Positions 44,607-53,996 of a DNA stretch of 64,000 nucleotides are shown piece by piece. Origin of the DNA: Cyclobacterium lianum (GTDB lineage Bacteria; Bacteroidota; Bacteroidia; Cytophagales; Cyclobacteriaceae). Every line of letters starts with the position of its first letter. Positions within the stretch are counted from its first letter, which is position 1. Where the stretch lies: positions 1 through 64,000 of the forward strand of contig NZ_FRCY01000007.1 of NCBI RefSeq assembly GCF_900143075.1, read 5' to 3'. The notes under the pieces were generated by a model that worked only from the letters and a program-made list of their open reading frames with translations, was not told where the DNA came from and ran no database searches. A program made the position numbers and the translations under genes.

Positions 44607-45044
44607 TTAGTTTTTCTTTAATGCGTTGTAATTGGCCTCTGATTCAAAGTAGGCAACTGCACCTTGTTGGTTAGTCACTACTATAAATGCTTCTGATTTA
44701 TCTACAGGATTACCACTATAGGGGTCAATCGCGATCCTTGCGCTTTCCAGGTTGTTAAGCTTATCCACGCACATTTCACAGCAACCATAATAGGTTTTGC
44801 CATTGACCGGTACCGGGATTTGCGGCTTGCCCATGTAGGCGTCATTCACCATGCATACCAGGCTTGGTTCAACGGGTCGCTCAAATTCATCCTGGATATA
44901 GCTGACAGAAGGCTTTAGCTGCTGATAGTTAATCCAGTACACCAATGCTGTGGCTGTCACTACTAATGCCGCAATGGTCAGGTAGGCATAGACCAGATTC
45001 CGGGTAGATGTCTTAGGGTTGTCCTTGTTGCTTTTCTTCTTCAT
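44607..45044 (-). CDS. TRASH-like metal-binding protein with N-terminal anchor
   Basis: A 145-residue protein (start Met 45044; the frame is open to 45095). One transmembrane helix near the N-terminus exposes a periplasmic domain with VCMVNDAYMGKPQ and YYGCCEMC, a TRASH/YHS-type cysteine pattern used for copper or other soft metals. The preferred start leaves a clear gap after the disrupted gene at 45139. Confidence 0.85.
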   Translation of the reverse strand: MKKKSNKDNPKTSTRNLVYAYLTIAALVVTATALVYWINYQQLKPSVSYIQDEFERPVEPSLVCMVNDAYMGKPQIPVPVNGKTYYGCCEMCVDKLNNLESARIAIDPYSGNPVDKSEAFIVVTNQQGAVAYFESEANYNALKKN

Positions 45045-45138
45045 GACTTTTCCGTTTGGTGCCTGATGGAAGAGTGGCGGCAAGATTGTATGCATGACAA
45101 CCTACACAAGGGCCACTCTCCAACAGGGCTTTACTTTT

Positions 45139-45591
45139 TTACTTATCTTCCTCTTTTTTCATTTCCTTTTCCAAGAAGAAACAGTGTGTAGCACACGCAT
45201 GAAGCTTATAGTTTTTGTGTACTGTGCCTTTCTTGTGACCTTCCGGATCCAGAATCTCGCATTTATCCCCTATCGTTTTGGTGCTCAGGATGAAGACTCC
45301 ATCGTTGTTGTAATAGCGGCCATCTTTTTTGGCTTTGCCTAGGGAATTACCTTCGGCATCATACACTTTACCATTTTTGATAAAGCCCAGTTTTTGACCC
45401 TGATTGTTAAAGACTATGTCTTCTTTACTGATGTACCCGAGCTTGGTGCCCTGGTCATCCGATACCTCACCTTTTGAATTGATGTGTATTAGGCGTTGTT
45501 CCTACTTGCTACTTGGTTGTGCCAAGAGCCCATGTGCTGCCAGCAGCATTCCTCCAAGGAATGCGATGCTGAAAATGATGTTCTTTTTCAT
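45139..45591 (-). pseudogene. Secreted glycine-repeat protein interrupted by an in-frame amber codon
   Basis: Read on the minus strand from ATG at 45591 a signal peptide follows (MKKNIIFSIAFLGGMLLAAH ... LAQPSSK). The TAG at 45502-45504 (codon 30) is then followed in the same frame by 120 codons of a repeat protein (GxxLGxI-type repeats, then HACATHCFFLEKE) to TAA at 45139. No frameshift is needed, so a single base change (probably from CAG, Gln) explains the break. Only the piece from Met at 45366 is visible as an ordinary open frame. It may be a recent pseudogene or a sequencing error; read-through is less likely. Confidence 0.75.
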
Positions 45592-45670
45592 TTCTCATTG
45601 TGTTTGTGCCTGGTGTCAGGATCGGGCTTAACCATATGAGTTGACCCAATCCATAGCACTAGGACTTGTG

Positions 45671-46183
45671 TTAGTTTATTGTCTCTTTTACACTCCCGCA
45701 TTTCAGCATTTGGTCACCGAAGTAGGGATTGCGGATTTCCTTTTCGTTGGATAGCCAATAGCCTCCGGTGTTGCCGTTGGCCATGGGGCAGTATTCCAGA
45801 TAGAGTTCTCCCATGCTGATATCAGCTCCCTTCACCAAGGTGGCCATCTCATTGCTTAAGGCGGTAAAAGCCTTTCGCTGGTTTTCCAGCGAACCTGCCT
45901 GCGCAACATTGGCCGCCTCTGTATGGACTTTATCACTTCCTTTGATATTGTGAAGGGCCTTCACCAAAGATTCAGAAGCAGATTTTGCTTTATGAAAATC
46001 AGACGCCACCAAAGCATTCTTCAAATGGATGTAGTGTGTGTAGGAAGAACCCAGTGCCTTGTCTTTAAACATTGGTTCCATCTTTTCACTGCTTGCTTGT
46101 GCACCATGCGCTGCATGGTCGTGTTGTGCGGTTGCTCCCCAGCTTACTAAAGCCAGGTATAGCATGATCATTGTTTTTTTCAT
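45671..46183 (-). CDS. DUF3347 periplasmic protein
   Basis: A 170-residue secreted protein with a signal peptide ending GATAQHDHAAH. The DUF3347 domain ends in YCPMANGNTGGYWLS and NPYFGDQMLKCG, which supply one Cys and Met cluster and a terminal Cys for copper. The same C-terminal block is fused to the RND adaptor (46331-48112). It probably binds Cu(I) and hands it to the efflux system. Confidence 0.9.
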   Translation of the reverse strand: MKKTMIMLYLALVSWGATAQHDHAAHGAQASSEKMEPMFKDKALGSSYTHYIHLKNALVASDFHKAKSASESLVKALHNIKGSDKVHTEAANVAQAGSLENQRKAFTALSNEMATLVKGADISMGELYLEYCPMANGNTGGYWLSNEKEIRNPYFGDQMLKCGSVKETIN

Positions 46184-46195
46184 TTTTCTATTTGT

Positions 46196-46327
46196 TTAAA
46201 GGTTAAATACTTGAATCAGGGCTAAACCAGTGACCAGAAGAATGACTACTCCCCAGACCATCCGGCTGACCCATTTTTTTATTGTTGAAGGAGCTTTTTC
46301 ATCTCCGGTTTTACAGCAACTTTTCAT
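46196..46327 (-). CDS. 43-residue membrane microprotein with a CC motif
   Basis: A short frame starting MKSCCKTGDEKAPS, with a single transmembrane helix (about 22-41) and a TAA stop. It starts four bases after the adaptor stop and ends 12 bases before the DUF3347 start, which makes a chance frame less likely. The CC pair close to the membrane would suit copper binding or an accessory role in the efflux complex. No family is known to me. Confidence 0.6.
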   Translation of the reverse strand: MKSCCKTGDEKAPSTIKKWVSRMVWGVVILLVTGLALIQVFNL

Positions 46328-46330
46328 CTC

Positions 46331-48112
46331 TTAATGGTTATGTCCACTGGCTGCTTGCTTGGCAGGCCCTCCATCCTCAAAGACTTTTTGACCTTTGAGA
46401 TACGTCTCTTTTACTTCCCCACAGGAAAGCATAGCCTCACCGAAATAGGGGTTGAGAATCTCTTCCGTTTCACTGAGCCAAAATGCGCCCTTATTGTCAA
46501 ATGCCATCGGGCAGAAATCTTTGTACACTTTGTCCTTTTCCAGTCCGAAAGATTCGGTCATCTCCAGCATATTTTCAGAAAGCATTGAGAAGTGTTGCCG
46601 CAGGCCATCCAGGCTTTCTTCAGCCTGCATCATTTTAGTTGCTTCTGAAAACTTCTGTTTCAAAGCCATCCAGTGATCGTGTGCCTGGCCTTTCAGCCCG
46701 GCCATGTCAATCTGGTCCAAAGCTGCCTCCAACTGTTCCAATGCGGATTGTGTAGCCTTTGGATCATCAGCGACCAAACCATTCTTTACTTTGAAATAAG
46801 CATCGGCCAGCGCTGTGATTTGTTCCCTGAAAGCCTGTGGTACGTCCATGGTTTTCACATCCGGACGCATGAGCATACTGTAGTTTCCGGAAAGTTGTGC
46901 AGCCGCATCGATGGCAAATACTCCATTGGTCACTATCTCTTCACCCGCTTCCAGTCCGGCTTCCACCAGCCACATTTCGCCCATACGTGGGCCAATGGTG
47001 ATTTCACGCATTTCGTAGGTAGGGAATTCTGTGTCGGGTACCTTGACATATACAATGGAGCGTTTGCCCGACCAGAGCAAAGCGGTACGGGGTATGGCCA
47101 GGGATGATTGTCCTTGTCGAAGTGTGGTTTTAACCTGTGCATTGACAAACATTTCAGGCCGTAGTTCCCCACTTCTGTTATAAGCTTCTGCACGAACAGA
47201 AGCCGCCCGTGTATTTGGATTAATCACCGGGTCTATGTAAGTGACCTTTGCTGTGAATGTTTGTCCGGGGATCCCGGCAGCCGTAAAGCTCACTTCATCA
47301 CCAATCTTCACAAACGGAAGGTCTGTTTCATATGCATCGATCATGATCCACACCCTGCTCAAATCCACAACATCAAACAGTATGGATCCGGTGTTTACAT
47401 AATCGCCTACTGCAATGTTTCGCTGGGTTACGATCCCGCTTTTATCTGAAAGCACATCAAACTGATCCCTAACTTTTCCTGTTTTTTCTATCTCATCGAT
47501 TTGGTTTTCATTGAGTTTCCACAACCTTAACTTTTCACGTGCAGCAGTGTAGAGCTGGGGGTAGATCTCTTTAGTGGAGGCAGCTTCCAGCAATTCCTTT
47601 TGGGCTGTAACTAACTCCGGTGAATAAATGGTGGCCAATCGCTCACCGGTTCTTACCACCTGCCCGGTGAAGTTTACAAAGAGCTGCTCTATTCGTCCGG
47701 GAAATTTGGCCGTCACGGAAGCGAGCTGGCGTTCATCCGCTTTCACTTTGCCTGTGAGGAAAAGTTCCCCCTCTGGGGAAACTCCCGTCACCCTTGAGGT
47801 ATGGATATTGGCCATAGCCACTGCTTGGGGGGTCATTTCATGTATCATCGGATTGGCATCTGCTGCCGATCTTTTGGATGATGCCGGTATCAGGTCCATT
47901 CCGCAAATCGGACAGCTTCCCGGTTCCGAGAGCCTGATTTGTGGGTGCATGGAACATGTCCATATCTGGCCGTCTTCCGACAGCTCGTGCTGATGAAATT
48001 CTTCATCTTGGTGGTCTGAAGATGGTTTTATCCACCATCCCATCAGTCCTCCCAGCACTACTGCCATTAGTATGATAAGGAGGACTTTTTTGTTTTTAAA
48101 TATTTCTTTCAT
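46331..48112 (-). CDS. cusB: CusB-type periplasmic adaptor with metal-binding leader and DUF3347 tail
   Basis: A membrane-fusion protein of about 593 residues (start Met 48112; the frame is open to 48163). After the N-terminal anchor (about 7-28) comes a YHS-like metal site (IWTCSMHPQIR ... CPICGMDLIP), then the barrel-sandwich and hairpin domains of CusB, and a C-terminal DUF3347-like domain with FCPMAFDNKGAFWLS and NPYFGEAMLSCGE. It links CusA to the TolC-like channel and probably delivers Cu(I)/Ag(I) from periplasmic carriers. Confidence 0.93.
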   Translation of the reverse strand: MKEIFKNKKVLLIILMAVVLGGLMGWWIKPSSDHQDEEFHQHELSEDGQIWTCSMHPQIRLSEPGSCPICGMDLIPASSKRSAADANPMIHEMTPQAVAMANIHTSRVTGVSPEGELFLTGKVKADERQLASVTAKFPGRIEQLFVNFTGQVVRTGERLATIYSPELVTAQKELLEAASTKEIYPQLYTAAREKLRLWKLNENQIDEIEKTGKVRDQFDVLSDKSGIVTQRNIAVGDYVNTGSILFDVVDLSRVWIMIDAYETDLPFVKIGDEVSFTAAGIPGQTFTAKVTYIDPVINPNTRAASVRAEAYNRSGELRPEMFVNAQVKTTLRQGQSSLAIPRTALLWSGKRSIVYVKVPDTEFPTYEMREITIGPRMGEMWLVEAGLEAGEEIVTNGVFAIDAAAQLSGNYSMLMRPDVKTMDVPQAFREQITALADAYFKVKNGLVADDPKATQSALEQLEAALDQIDMAGLKGQAHDHWMALKQKFSEATKMMQAEESLDGLRQHFSMLSENMLEMTESFGLEKDKVYKDFCPMAFDNKGAFWLSETEEILNPYFGEAMLSCGEVKETYLKGQKVFEDGGPAKQAASGHNH

Positions 48113-48131
48113 TGTCTTAAATGTTAAAATG

Positions 48132-49547
48132 TCAGTTGAGATTGGAGGCAGCCAGGTTTTCAAGCACTGCCAGCGTAGTATATTGATCTACAATTGCAGT
48201 GATCCATCGGAGTTGATAGTCGAGCAACTGTTGTTGTACCCTAAGGACTTCTTCAAATTCCCTTCCCTCTGTCGAATATGAAATCATCAGGAGATTTAAG
48301 GTTTGTCTGGCCAAGTCGGTCTGTTCCCTGTATAAGCGTACCCTTCTTTGGGCGTCATCCAAGGTGCGCATGGCACTAGCCCATTCTGTAGAAAGCTGGT
48401 TGACCGTATTTTCCCTTCTTTGCTGCACAGCGGTTTGCCTCAACTCTGCTTCTTTTTGCAGGGCATTGTATTTTTTTCTATAAATTGGGATGGATAAGCG
48501 TACCATTGGCATCACCATATCATCACCGCCCATGGGCGTTCCGTTTTCGGTTCGTGGGCTAAAAGGCATGTAGGTAACTCCAGCCCCCAGCATGGGCCTT
48601 CCTTCAAGTTTGGCTATTCTTTTTTGTGCTTCATAAGCCTCCTCTTCCGCATCCAGCATCTTCAGCATGGGATTGTTTTGGGTAATGCTGTCCAATAGTG
48701 CCAACCGCGCTATGTTTAAGGGAAAGTCATCCAATGTGTCAGATATGGTCACTTTATCATTGATGTCCCGATTGAGCAGCTGGTTGAATTCAGCCTGCAA
48801 GGGAAATCTGGAATCCAATAGCAATGCCAGCGTGTTTTCCAATTCTTTGATTTCCATCCTTACTCTAAGCACATCGCTCATTCCTGATCCGCCACCCCCC
48901 ATTGAGGGAGAAGTGGAAGATGTACTCCTGCCTGCTGTAGATGCGCCTTTTGCACCAGGATTCGTACCACTGCCCATATTGCCCATTCCACCGGAAGATG
49001 ATGATCCGGATTCTTCCTTCATTGATGCATTCCTTTGCATACCTCCTGAACCGGAACTTGTACCGGCACTTTGAAAACGTATCAATGCCAACCTTTCATA
49101 TTGGTTCAGGATATCCAGGTTCTCCTGAACAATCCTGATTTCTTCTTCAAGCTCGTAAAGCCGGTACCAGGTGTTTTTTACTTGAAAAACCAGTCGATTT
49201 TGGACATCCTGGAATAATTCAAACCGGGCGAGGGCCATTTTACTGGCCTCATCTTTTCTGGCACCCAGGGTGCCAAACCAGGGGAACATTTGCATCAATT
49301 GGAGCTGTGCCCTTTGGTTTCCCATGGGGAACTCCATTGGCCTCAGGAAAAAGCCCATATCCAGTTCAGGATCGGGTAAAGAGCCTACCTGTGGCACACG
49401 CTCCAGGGCTGCGCTATAATCATTGAAGTAGGCTTTCAGCTCAGGATTATTCTCTGCGGCAATCCGAAGGTATTCTTCCAGACTTTGTGAAAGTCCGGGA
49501 ACCTGTACCCCCAGACAGAAAAGCGCTATTATTACTAATTTTCTCAT
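48132..49547 (-). CDS. cusC: TolC/CusC-type outer-membrane channel
   Basis: A 471-residue outer-membrane factor with a signal peptide and the duplicated helical repeats of the TolC family. Residues about 163-224 are an unusual low-complexity insert rich in Ser, Gly and Met (SSGSGGMQRNASM ... GGGGSGM) between the helical repeats. It forms the exit channel of the Cus system. The genes for CusA and CusB flank it at 10- and 19-base spacing. Confidence 0.9.
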   Translation of the reverse strand: MRKLVIIALFCLGVQVPGLSQSLEEYLRIAAENNPELKAYFNDYSAALERVPQVGSLPDPELDMGFFLRPMEFPMGNQRAQLQLMQMFPWFGTLGARKDEASKMALARFELFQDVQNRLVFQVKNTWYRLYELEEEIRIVQENLDILNQYERLALIRFQSAGTSSGSGGMQRNASMKEESGSSSSGGMGNMGSGTNPGAKGASTAGRSTSSTSPSMGGGGSGMSDVLRVRMEIKELENTLALLLDSRFPLQAEFNQLLNRDINDKVTISDTLDDFPLNIARLALLDSITQNNPMLKMLDAEEEAYEAQKRIAKLEGRPMLGAGVTYMPFSPRTENGTPMGGDDMVMPMVRLSIPIYRKKYNALQKEAELRQTAVQQRRENTVNQLSTEWASAMRTLDDAQRRVRLYREQTDLARQTLNLLMISYSTEGREFEEVLRVQQQLLDYQLRWITAIVDQYTTLAVLENLAASNLN

Positions 49548-49557
49548 GTCTTCTTTT

Positions 49558-52500
49558 TTATGATTCCGAAAATACTTCAGGATTGTTCCTTAACCTTCTT
49601 TCTGCCCACCAGCTATAAAGCACAGGAACAATCAAAAGTGTGATCAATGCTACTACCATTCCCCCGAACGATGGTATCGCCATGGGAATCATGATATCTG
49701 AACCCCTGCCTGAAGAAGTGAGTACAGGTAGCAGCGCCAGCAGGGTTGTGGCAGTGGTCATCAGACATGGCCTTACCCTTTTCATACCCGCCTCCAAAAC
49801 TGCTTTTCGTACCTCTTTGATATTTTCCGGGCTGTGCTTTTCAAAGCTTTGTTTGAGGTAGGTGGCCACCACCACACCATCATCAGTGGCAATCCCGAAC
49901 AAGGCAATAAAGCCAACCCAGACCGCCACACTCAGGTTGTAGGTTTTCATCTGGAACAATTCCCGCATGTTGGTACCAAAGACTGAAAAGTCGAAAAACC
50001 AGCCCTGCCCGTAGAACCAGAGCATCATAAAACCTCCTGCAAAGGCCATTGCGATGGCAGTGAAAACCATCATACTGGTAGCCACAGATTTAAATTGGAA
50101 GTACAGGATGAGGAAAATGGCTATCAAACACAGGGGGACTACAATGGCCAGACGTTTTTCTGCGCGGATTTGGTTTTCATAACTGCCCGAAAAAACGTAT
50201 CGTACCCCGGCCGGAACTGTCAATTCTCCCGAATCTATTTTTTCCTTAAGATACCGCTGGGCATCCTCCACTACCGTCACCTCTGCAAATCCCGCTTTTT
50301 TGTCCAACAGCACGTACCCAACCAGAAAACTGTTTTCCCCACGGATCATTTCAGGGCCTGGACGGTAAGTAATATTGGCCAATTGCCCCAGTGGAATGTA
50401 TGATCCTGTGGGGGTTGGTACCTGCATGGTTTCTATGGAAGAAGGATCATCCCTCCATTCCCGGGCATATCGTACCCTGATAGGGAAACGCTCCCTTCCT
50501 TCAACGGTGGTGCTGATTTGCATACCGCCAATGGCTGTTTCCACATAGTCCTGAACATCTCTGATACTTAGACCATATCTCGCAATCTGAATGCGGTCAA
50601 TATCAATTTCCAAATATGGTTTCCCAACGATACGATCAGCAAAGACAGCCTCCGTCTTAACAGAAGGAACTTCTTTCAGGTATTTTTCCAGTTGCAGTCC
50701 AAACCCTTCAATAGTTGCGAGATCCGGCCCATAGACCTTTATACCCATAGGTGCCCGCATTCCGGTTTGCAACATGACCAACCTGGTTTCAATCGGCTGC
50801 AGCTTTGGAGATGAAGTTACTCCCGGAATATTGACCACCCCTACAATTTCATTCCATATATCATCCGGGGATTTAATATGGTCACGCCATTGACGGAAAT
50901 ACTCACCATCTGAATCAGGAATGAGCATCCCGACATCTATTTGCTCTGGAGACATGGTTTCATGGTTGTATAGCTCTCCGTTCTTCAGTTCAAAATGCCC
51001 ATCTCTGTTTACTTTGAAGCGAAGTTTGGTCCCATTGATATCAGAAACATATTCACTTTTATAGCTGATGGTATTTTCAAACATGGAAATGGGAGCAGGG
51101 TCAATTGCCGTTTCTGCCCGACCGGCCTTACCTACTACCATCTCTACTTCGGGAATAGCGGTTACCAGCATATCCAGCTTTTGCAATACTTCCCTGTTTT
51201 CTTCCACACCTGCATGAGGCATAGATGTTGGCATTAGCAGGAAGGTTCCCTCATCTAGTGAAGGCATAAATTCCTTGCCCATGCCGGGGAAAGTTGCTGT
51301 CATCGCTGACCAACCGGAACTTTCTCTTATATCCCAACCTAATTTCTCCGTTGCTTTTGGAATGATACCAAATACTTTATCGAAACCCATCCATATATTG
51401 GCTCCAATTAAAAGAATGATGGCGGGAAGTGTTAAAAACAGCGCTTTGTGATCAAGGCACCACATCAGAATTCGGGGATACAGGCGGATGAACAAGCCAA
51501 AGCCCCCCAGTACCACAGCTATAATGGATGCAATAAAAAGGAAGTTGACCAGCAAACTATTGGAAACCCCCAAAGGAACCCATTCGACAGTCAGCAGCCA
51601 GGCTACCATGGCTACGGTAAAACCGACAAGCATCAGGTTCCGGTGTTTTCCGAATTTTTCCGGGAAATGGTGTAATAACACATTGATTACCCCAAAGCCA
51701 AAGAGCACCCATCCTGCCCAGTGCCATACCGTAAATGCTACAATTGGACCTATTATTACCAAAAGGTAGTTGAAATATTGCCCAAATCGGCCCTTACCTT
51801 TTTTCATTGAAAAAATCCAATGGGCAAAAGCAGGCATAATGATGAGTGTAAAAATCAGCGCTGACACCAATGCAAAGGTCTTTGTATAGGCCAATGGCCC
51901 GAAAAGTTTTCCCTCTGCTGCCTGAAGTGTAAAGACAGGTAAAAAACTAACAATGGTGGTGGCTACTGCTGTCAGGATTGCGGAAGCCACCTCAGTGGTG
52001 GCGTCATAGACTGTTTTCAGTTTGGATTGGCCTTCAGGAGCTTCGTCCATGTGGCGGAGTATGTTTTCATTGAGAATAATTCCCAGGTCAACCATGGTAC
52101 CTATGGCAATGGCTATACCTGACAAAGCTACAATGTTGGCATCTACTCCAACGTATTTCATGAAAATGAAACACATCAACACCGCCAGAGGCAACAAAGC
52201 GGAAATGAGAATAGAGGCCCTCAGGTTATACAACATCACAATAATGACGATGATCGTAATGAGTATCTGTAAGCTTATTGCCTCGTAAAGTGTACCCAGG
52301 GTTTCGTAAATCAAGCCGGTACGGTCATAAAAGGGAACAATAGTAACCTTTGATACCGTACCGTCTTCCAGGGTTTTAGTGGGCAAACCCACGGCTATCT
52401 TTTCAATTTCTTCCTTTAAACTATTAATGATTTTAAGCGGATTGTCACCATATCGGGCGATTACCACTCCACCAACAGCTTCGGCACCTGATTTGTCTAG

Positions 52501-53382
52501 TAAGCCGCTCATATTTCTTGGTTGAGGGCCGATATTGACCTTCGCAATATCTTTGATGCGAAGCGGCACATTATCCGTGACTTTAACTACTGCCTCATCC
52601 AAGTCACTTAATGTTTTGACATAACCGAGACCTCTGACGAAATAATCCACCCGGTTGATCTCAATGGTATTGGCACCTACATCGATGTTGCTGTTCCTTA
52701 CCGCCTGCATCACATCCATGAGGGAAACCCCATGAGCCTTGAGGGCAGCAGGATCGACATCTACCTGATATTCCTTGACATACCCACCTACAGAAGCTAC
52801 TTCGGCCACTCCTTCCACACTGGTAAGGGCATAGCGGATGTAATAGTCCTGAATAGTGCGCAGTTCGTGTAAGTCCCATCCTCCGGTAGGGTTTCCGTCC
52901 TTGTCCCTGCCTTCCAGCGTGTACCAATACACCTGGCCTAAGGCGGTGGCATCAGGGCCTAATTTGGGCTGGACACCAACGGGTAAAAGTCCACTTGGTA
53001 AAGAGTTAAGTTTTTCCAGTACACGTGAACGGCTCCAGTAAAACTCTATATCTTCATTGAAGATGATATAAATACTGGAAAAGCCGAAGGCTGAACTACT
53101 TCGAACGCTTTTTACACCGGGCAAGCCAAGTAGGGAAGTGGTAAGCGGGTAGGTGATCTGATCTTCCACATCTTGCGGGGAACGACCCATCCATTCAGTG
53201 AAAACGATTTGCTGGTTTTCTCCAATATCCGGGATGGCATCAACCGGAACCGGGTCACGTGGGAGGAAACTTGCCTCCCAGTTAAAAGGAGCAGTGACTA
53301 TGCCCCAGGCTACAATGAGTAGCAATACGAGAACGGTAACGAGCTTATTCTCGAGAAAGAATTTGATTATGGAATTGAGCAT
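49558..53382 (-). CDS. cusA: CusA/CzcA-type heavy-metal RND efflux pump
   Basis: A 1,274-residue proton-driven pump for Cu(I)/Ag(I) or divalent metals; Escherichia coli CusA has about 1,047. The RND core motifs include the TM4 acid in GIAIAIGTMVDLGIILNE and GIATDDGVVVATY in TM10. About 200 extra residues between TM6 and TM7 add roughly four transmembrane segments (EYF-to-PAIIL region, about 520-670), a form seen in Bacteroidota. Clustered Met residues (MPTSMPHAG, MSPEQIDVGM) could line the metal path. It is the second gene of the operon after HYC_CC_PP. Confidence 0.95.
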   Translation of the reverse strand: MLNSIIKFFLENKLVTVLVLLLIVAWGIVTAPFNWEASFLPRDPVPVDAIPDIGENQQIVFTEWMGRSPQDVEDQITYPLTTSLLGLPGVKSVRSSSAFGFSSIYIIFNEDIEFYWSRSRVLEKLNSLPSGLLPVGVQPKLGPDATALGQVYWYTLEGRDKDGNPTGGWDLHELRTIQDYYIRYALTSVEGVAEVASVGGYVKEYQVDVDPAALKAHGVSLMDVMQAVRNSNIDVGANTIEINRVDYFVRGLGYVKTLSDLDEAVVKVTDNVPLRIKDIAKVNIGPQPRNMSGLLDKSGAEAVGGVVIARYGDNPLKIINSLKEEIEKIAVGLPTKTLEDGTVSKVTIVPFYDRTGLIYETLGTLYEAISLQILITIIVIIVMLYNLRASILISALLPLAVLMCFIFMKYVGVDANIVALSGIAIAIGTMVDLGIILNENILRHMDEAPEGQSKLKTVYDATTEVASAILTAVATTIVSFLPVFTLQAAEGKLFGPLAYTKTFALVSALIFTLIIMPAFAHWIFSMKKGKGRFGQYFNYLLVIIGPIVAFTVWHWAGWVLFGFGVINVLLHHFPEKFGKHRNLMLVGFTVAMVAWLLTVEWVPLGVSNSLLVNFLFIASIIAVVLGGFGLFIRLYPRILMWCLDHKALFLTLPAIILLIGANIWMGFDKVFGIIPKATEKLGWDIRESSGWSAMTATFPGMGKEFMPSLDEGTFLLMPTSMPHAGVEENREVLQKLDMLVTAIPEVEMVVGKAGRAETAIDPAPISMFENTISYKSEYVSDINGTKLRFKVNRDGHFELKNGELYNHETMSPEQIDVGMLIPDSDGEYFRQWRDHIKSPDDIWNEIVGVVNIPGVTSSPKLQPIETRLVMLQTGMRAPMGIKVYGPDLATIEGFGLQLEKYLKEVPSVKTEAVFADRIVGKPYLEIDIDRIQIARYGLSIRDVQDYVETAIGGMQISTTVEGRERFPIRVRYAREWRDDPSSIETMQVPTPTGSYIPLGQLANITYRPGPEMIRGENSFLVGYVLLDKKAGFAEVTVVEDAQRYLKEKIDSGELTVPAGVRYVFSGSYENQIRAEKRLAIVVPLCLIAIFLILYFQFKSVATSMMVFTAIAMAFAGGFMMLWFYGQGWFFDFSVFGTNMRELFQMKTYNLSVAVWVGFIALFGIATDDGVVVATYLKQSFEKHSPENIKEVRKAVLEAGMKRVRPCLMTTATTLLALLPVLTSSGRGSDIMIPMAIPSFGGMVVALITLLIVPVLYSWWAERRLRNNPEVFSES

Positions 53383-53488
53383 TTTTCATTCAATTTTCTT
53401 TAAAACTGGATTGACTTGAGCGCATACAAATGCATGCACTTGTGGCGCAGCATAATGCTATGCCTAGTGAAAGAATTGAATGAAAAGC

Positions 53489-53923
53489 TTAAATAAGGAA
53501 GGATTGAACGAGCACAGGTATGTCACGCACAATCAGAGGGGGGGAATAATCGTTATACGAATAATAATCAACTGCAGGAGCGCTGAAAAGAAAGGATACC
53601 ACAGCGTAGAAAACTGCGATCATTTGAAAATCAGGAACCGCAACTTTGGACACTTGCGTAAGATCTTCATGACCCTCAATTACTAAAGTCTGGTCTTCAC
53701 AGCAACCCTTTTTAGTGACCTGCTGACGTTCGCAATCTGGATCATGCTTATCCGTGGCACAAGGTGATTTCTGTGTGACCATTTCGCAGGGCTCAGCTCC
53801 TGAAAAGAATGCAATGTTCTCCAACTGCCCCATGCAAAAGTGCATCCCAAGGGTGAAGCTCGTGGAACTGAGCAGCACCAAGGCTGAAAGCATTATGGCC
53901 GATATTTTTCTAAAACGTTGCAA
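53489..53923 (-). CDS. HYC_CC_PP-family protein
   Basis: A 144-residue protein with a signal peptide followed by the motif that names the family: HFC (in GMHFCMG), a central GCCED cysteine pair and a C-terminal SPPLIVRDIPVLVQSFL. The family is restricted to Bacteroidota and found beside copper RND pumps; it is thought to be a copper carrier or accessory protein. It is the first gene of the copper block, 106 bases before CusA. A TAATTTTG word just upstream (53928-53935) is too close to the start to be the promoter of this gene. Confidence 0.92.
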   Translation of the reverse strand: MQRFRKISAIMLSALVLLSSTSFTLGMHFCMGQLENIAFFSGAEPCEMVTQKSPCATDKHDPDCERQQVTKKGCCEDQTLVIEGHEDLTQVSKVAVPDFQMIAVFYAVVSFLFSAPAVDYYSYNDYSPPLIVRDIPVLVQSFLI

Positions 53924-53996
53924 TGGTCAAAATTACAAATTATATTTGAAAAGGATAGAAATTTTTACTCAAATATTTGTATTGGCTGAAGGTTTT

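Noticed and set aside
45502-45504. Pyrrolysine or programmed read-through at the amber codon
   Set aside because: No pyl genes or other evidence; a point mutation or sequencing error is simpler.
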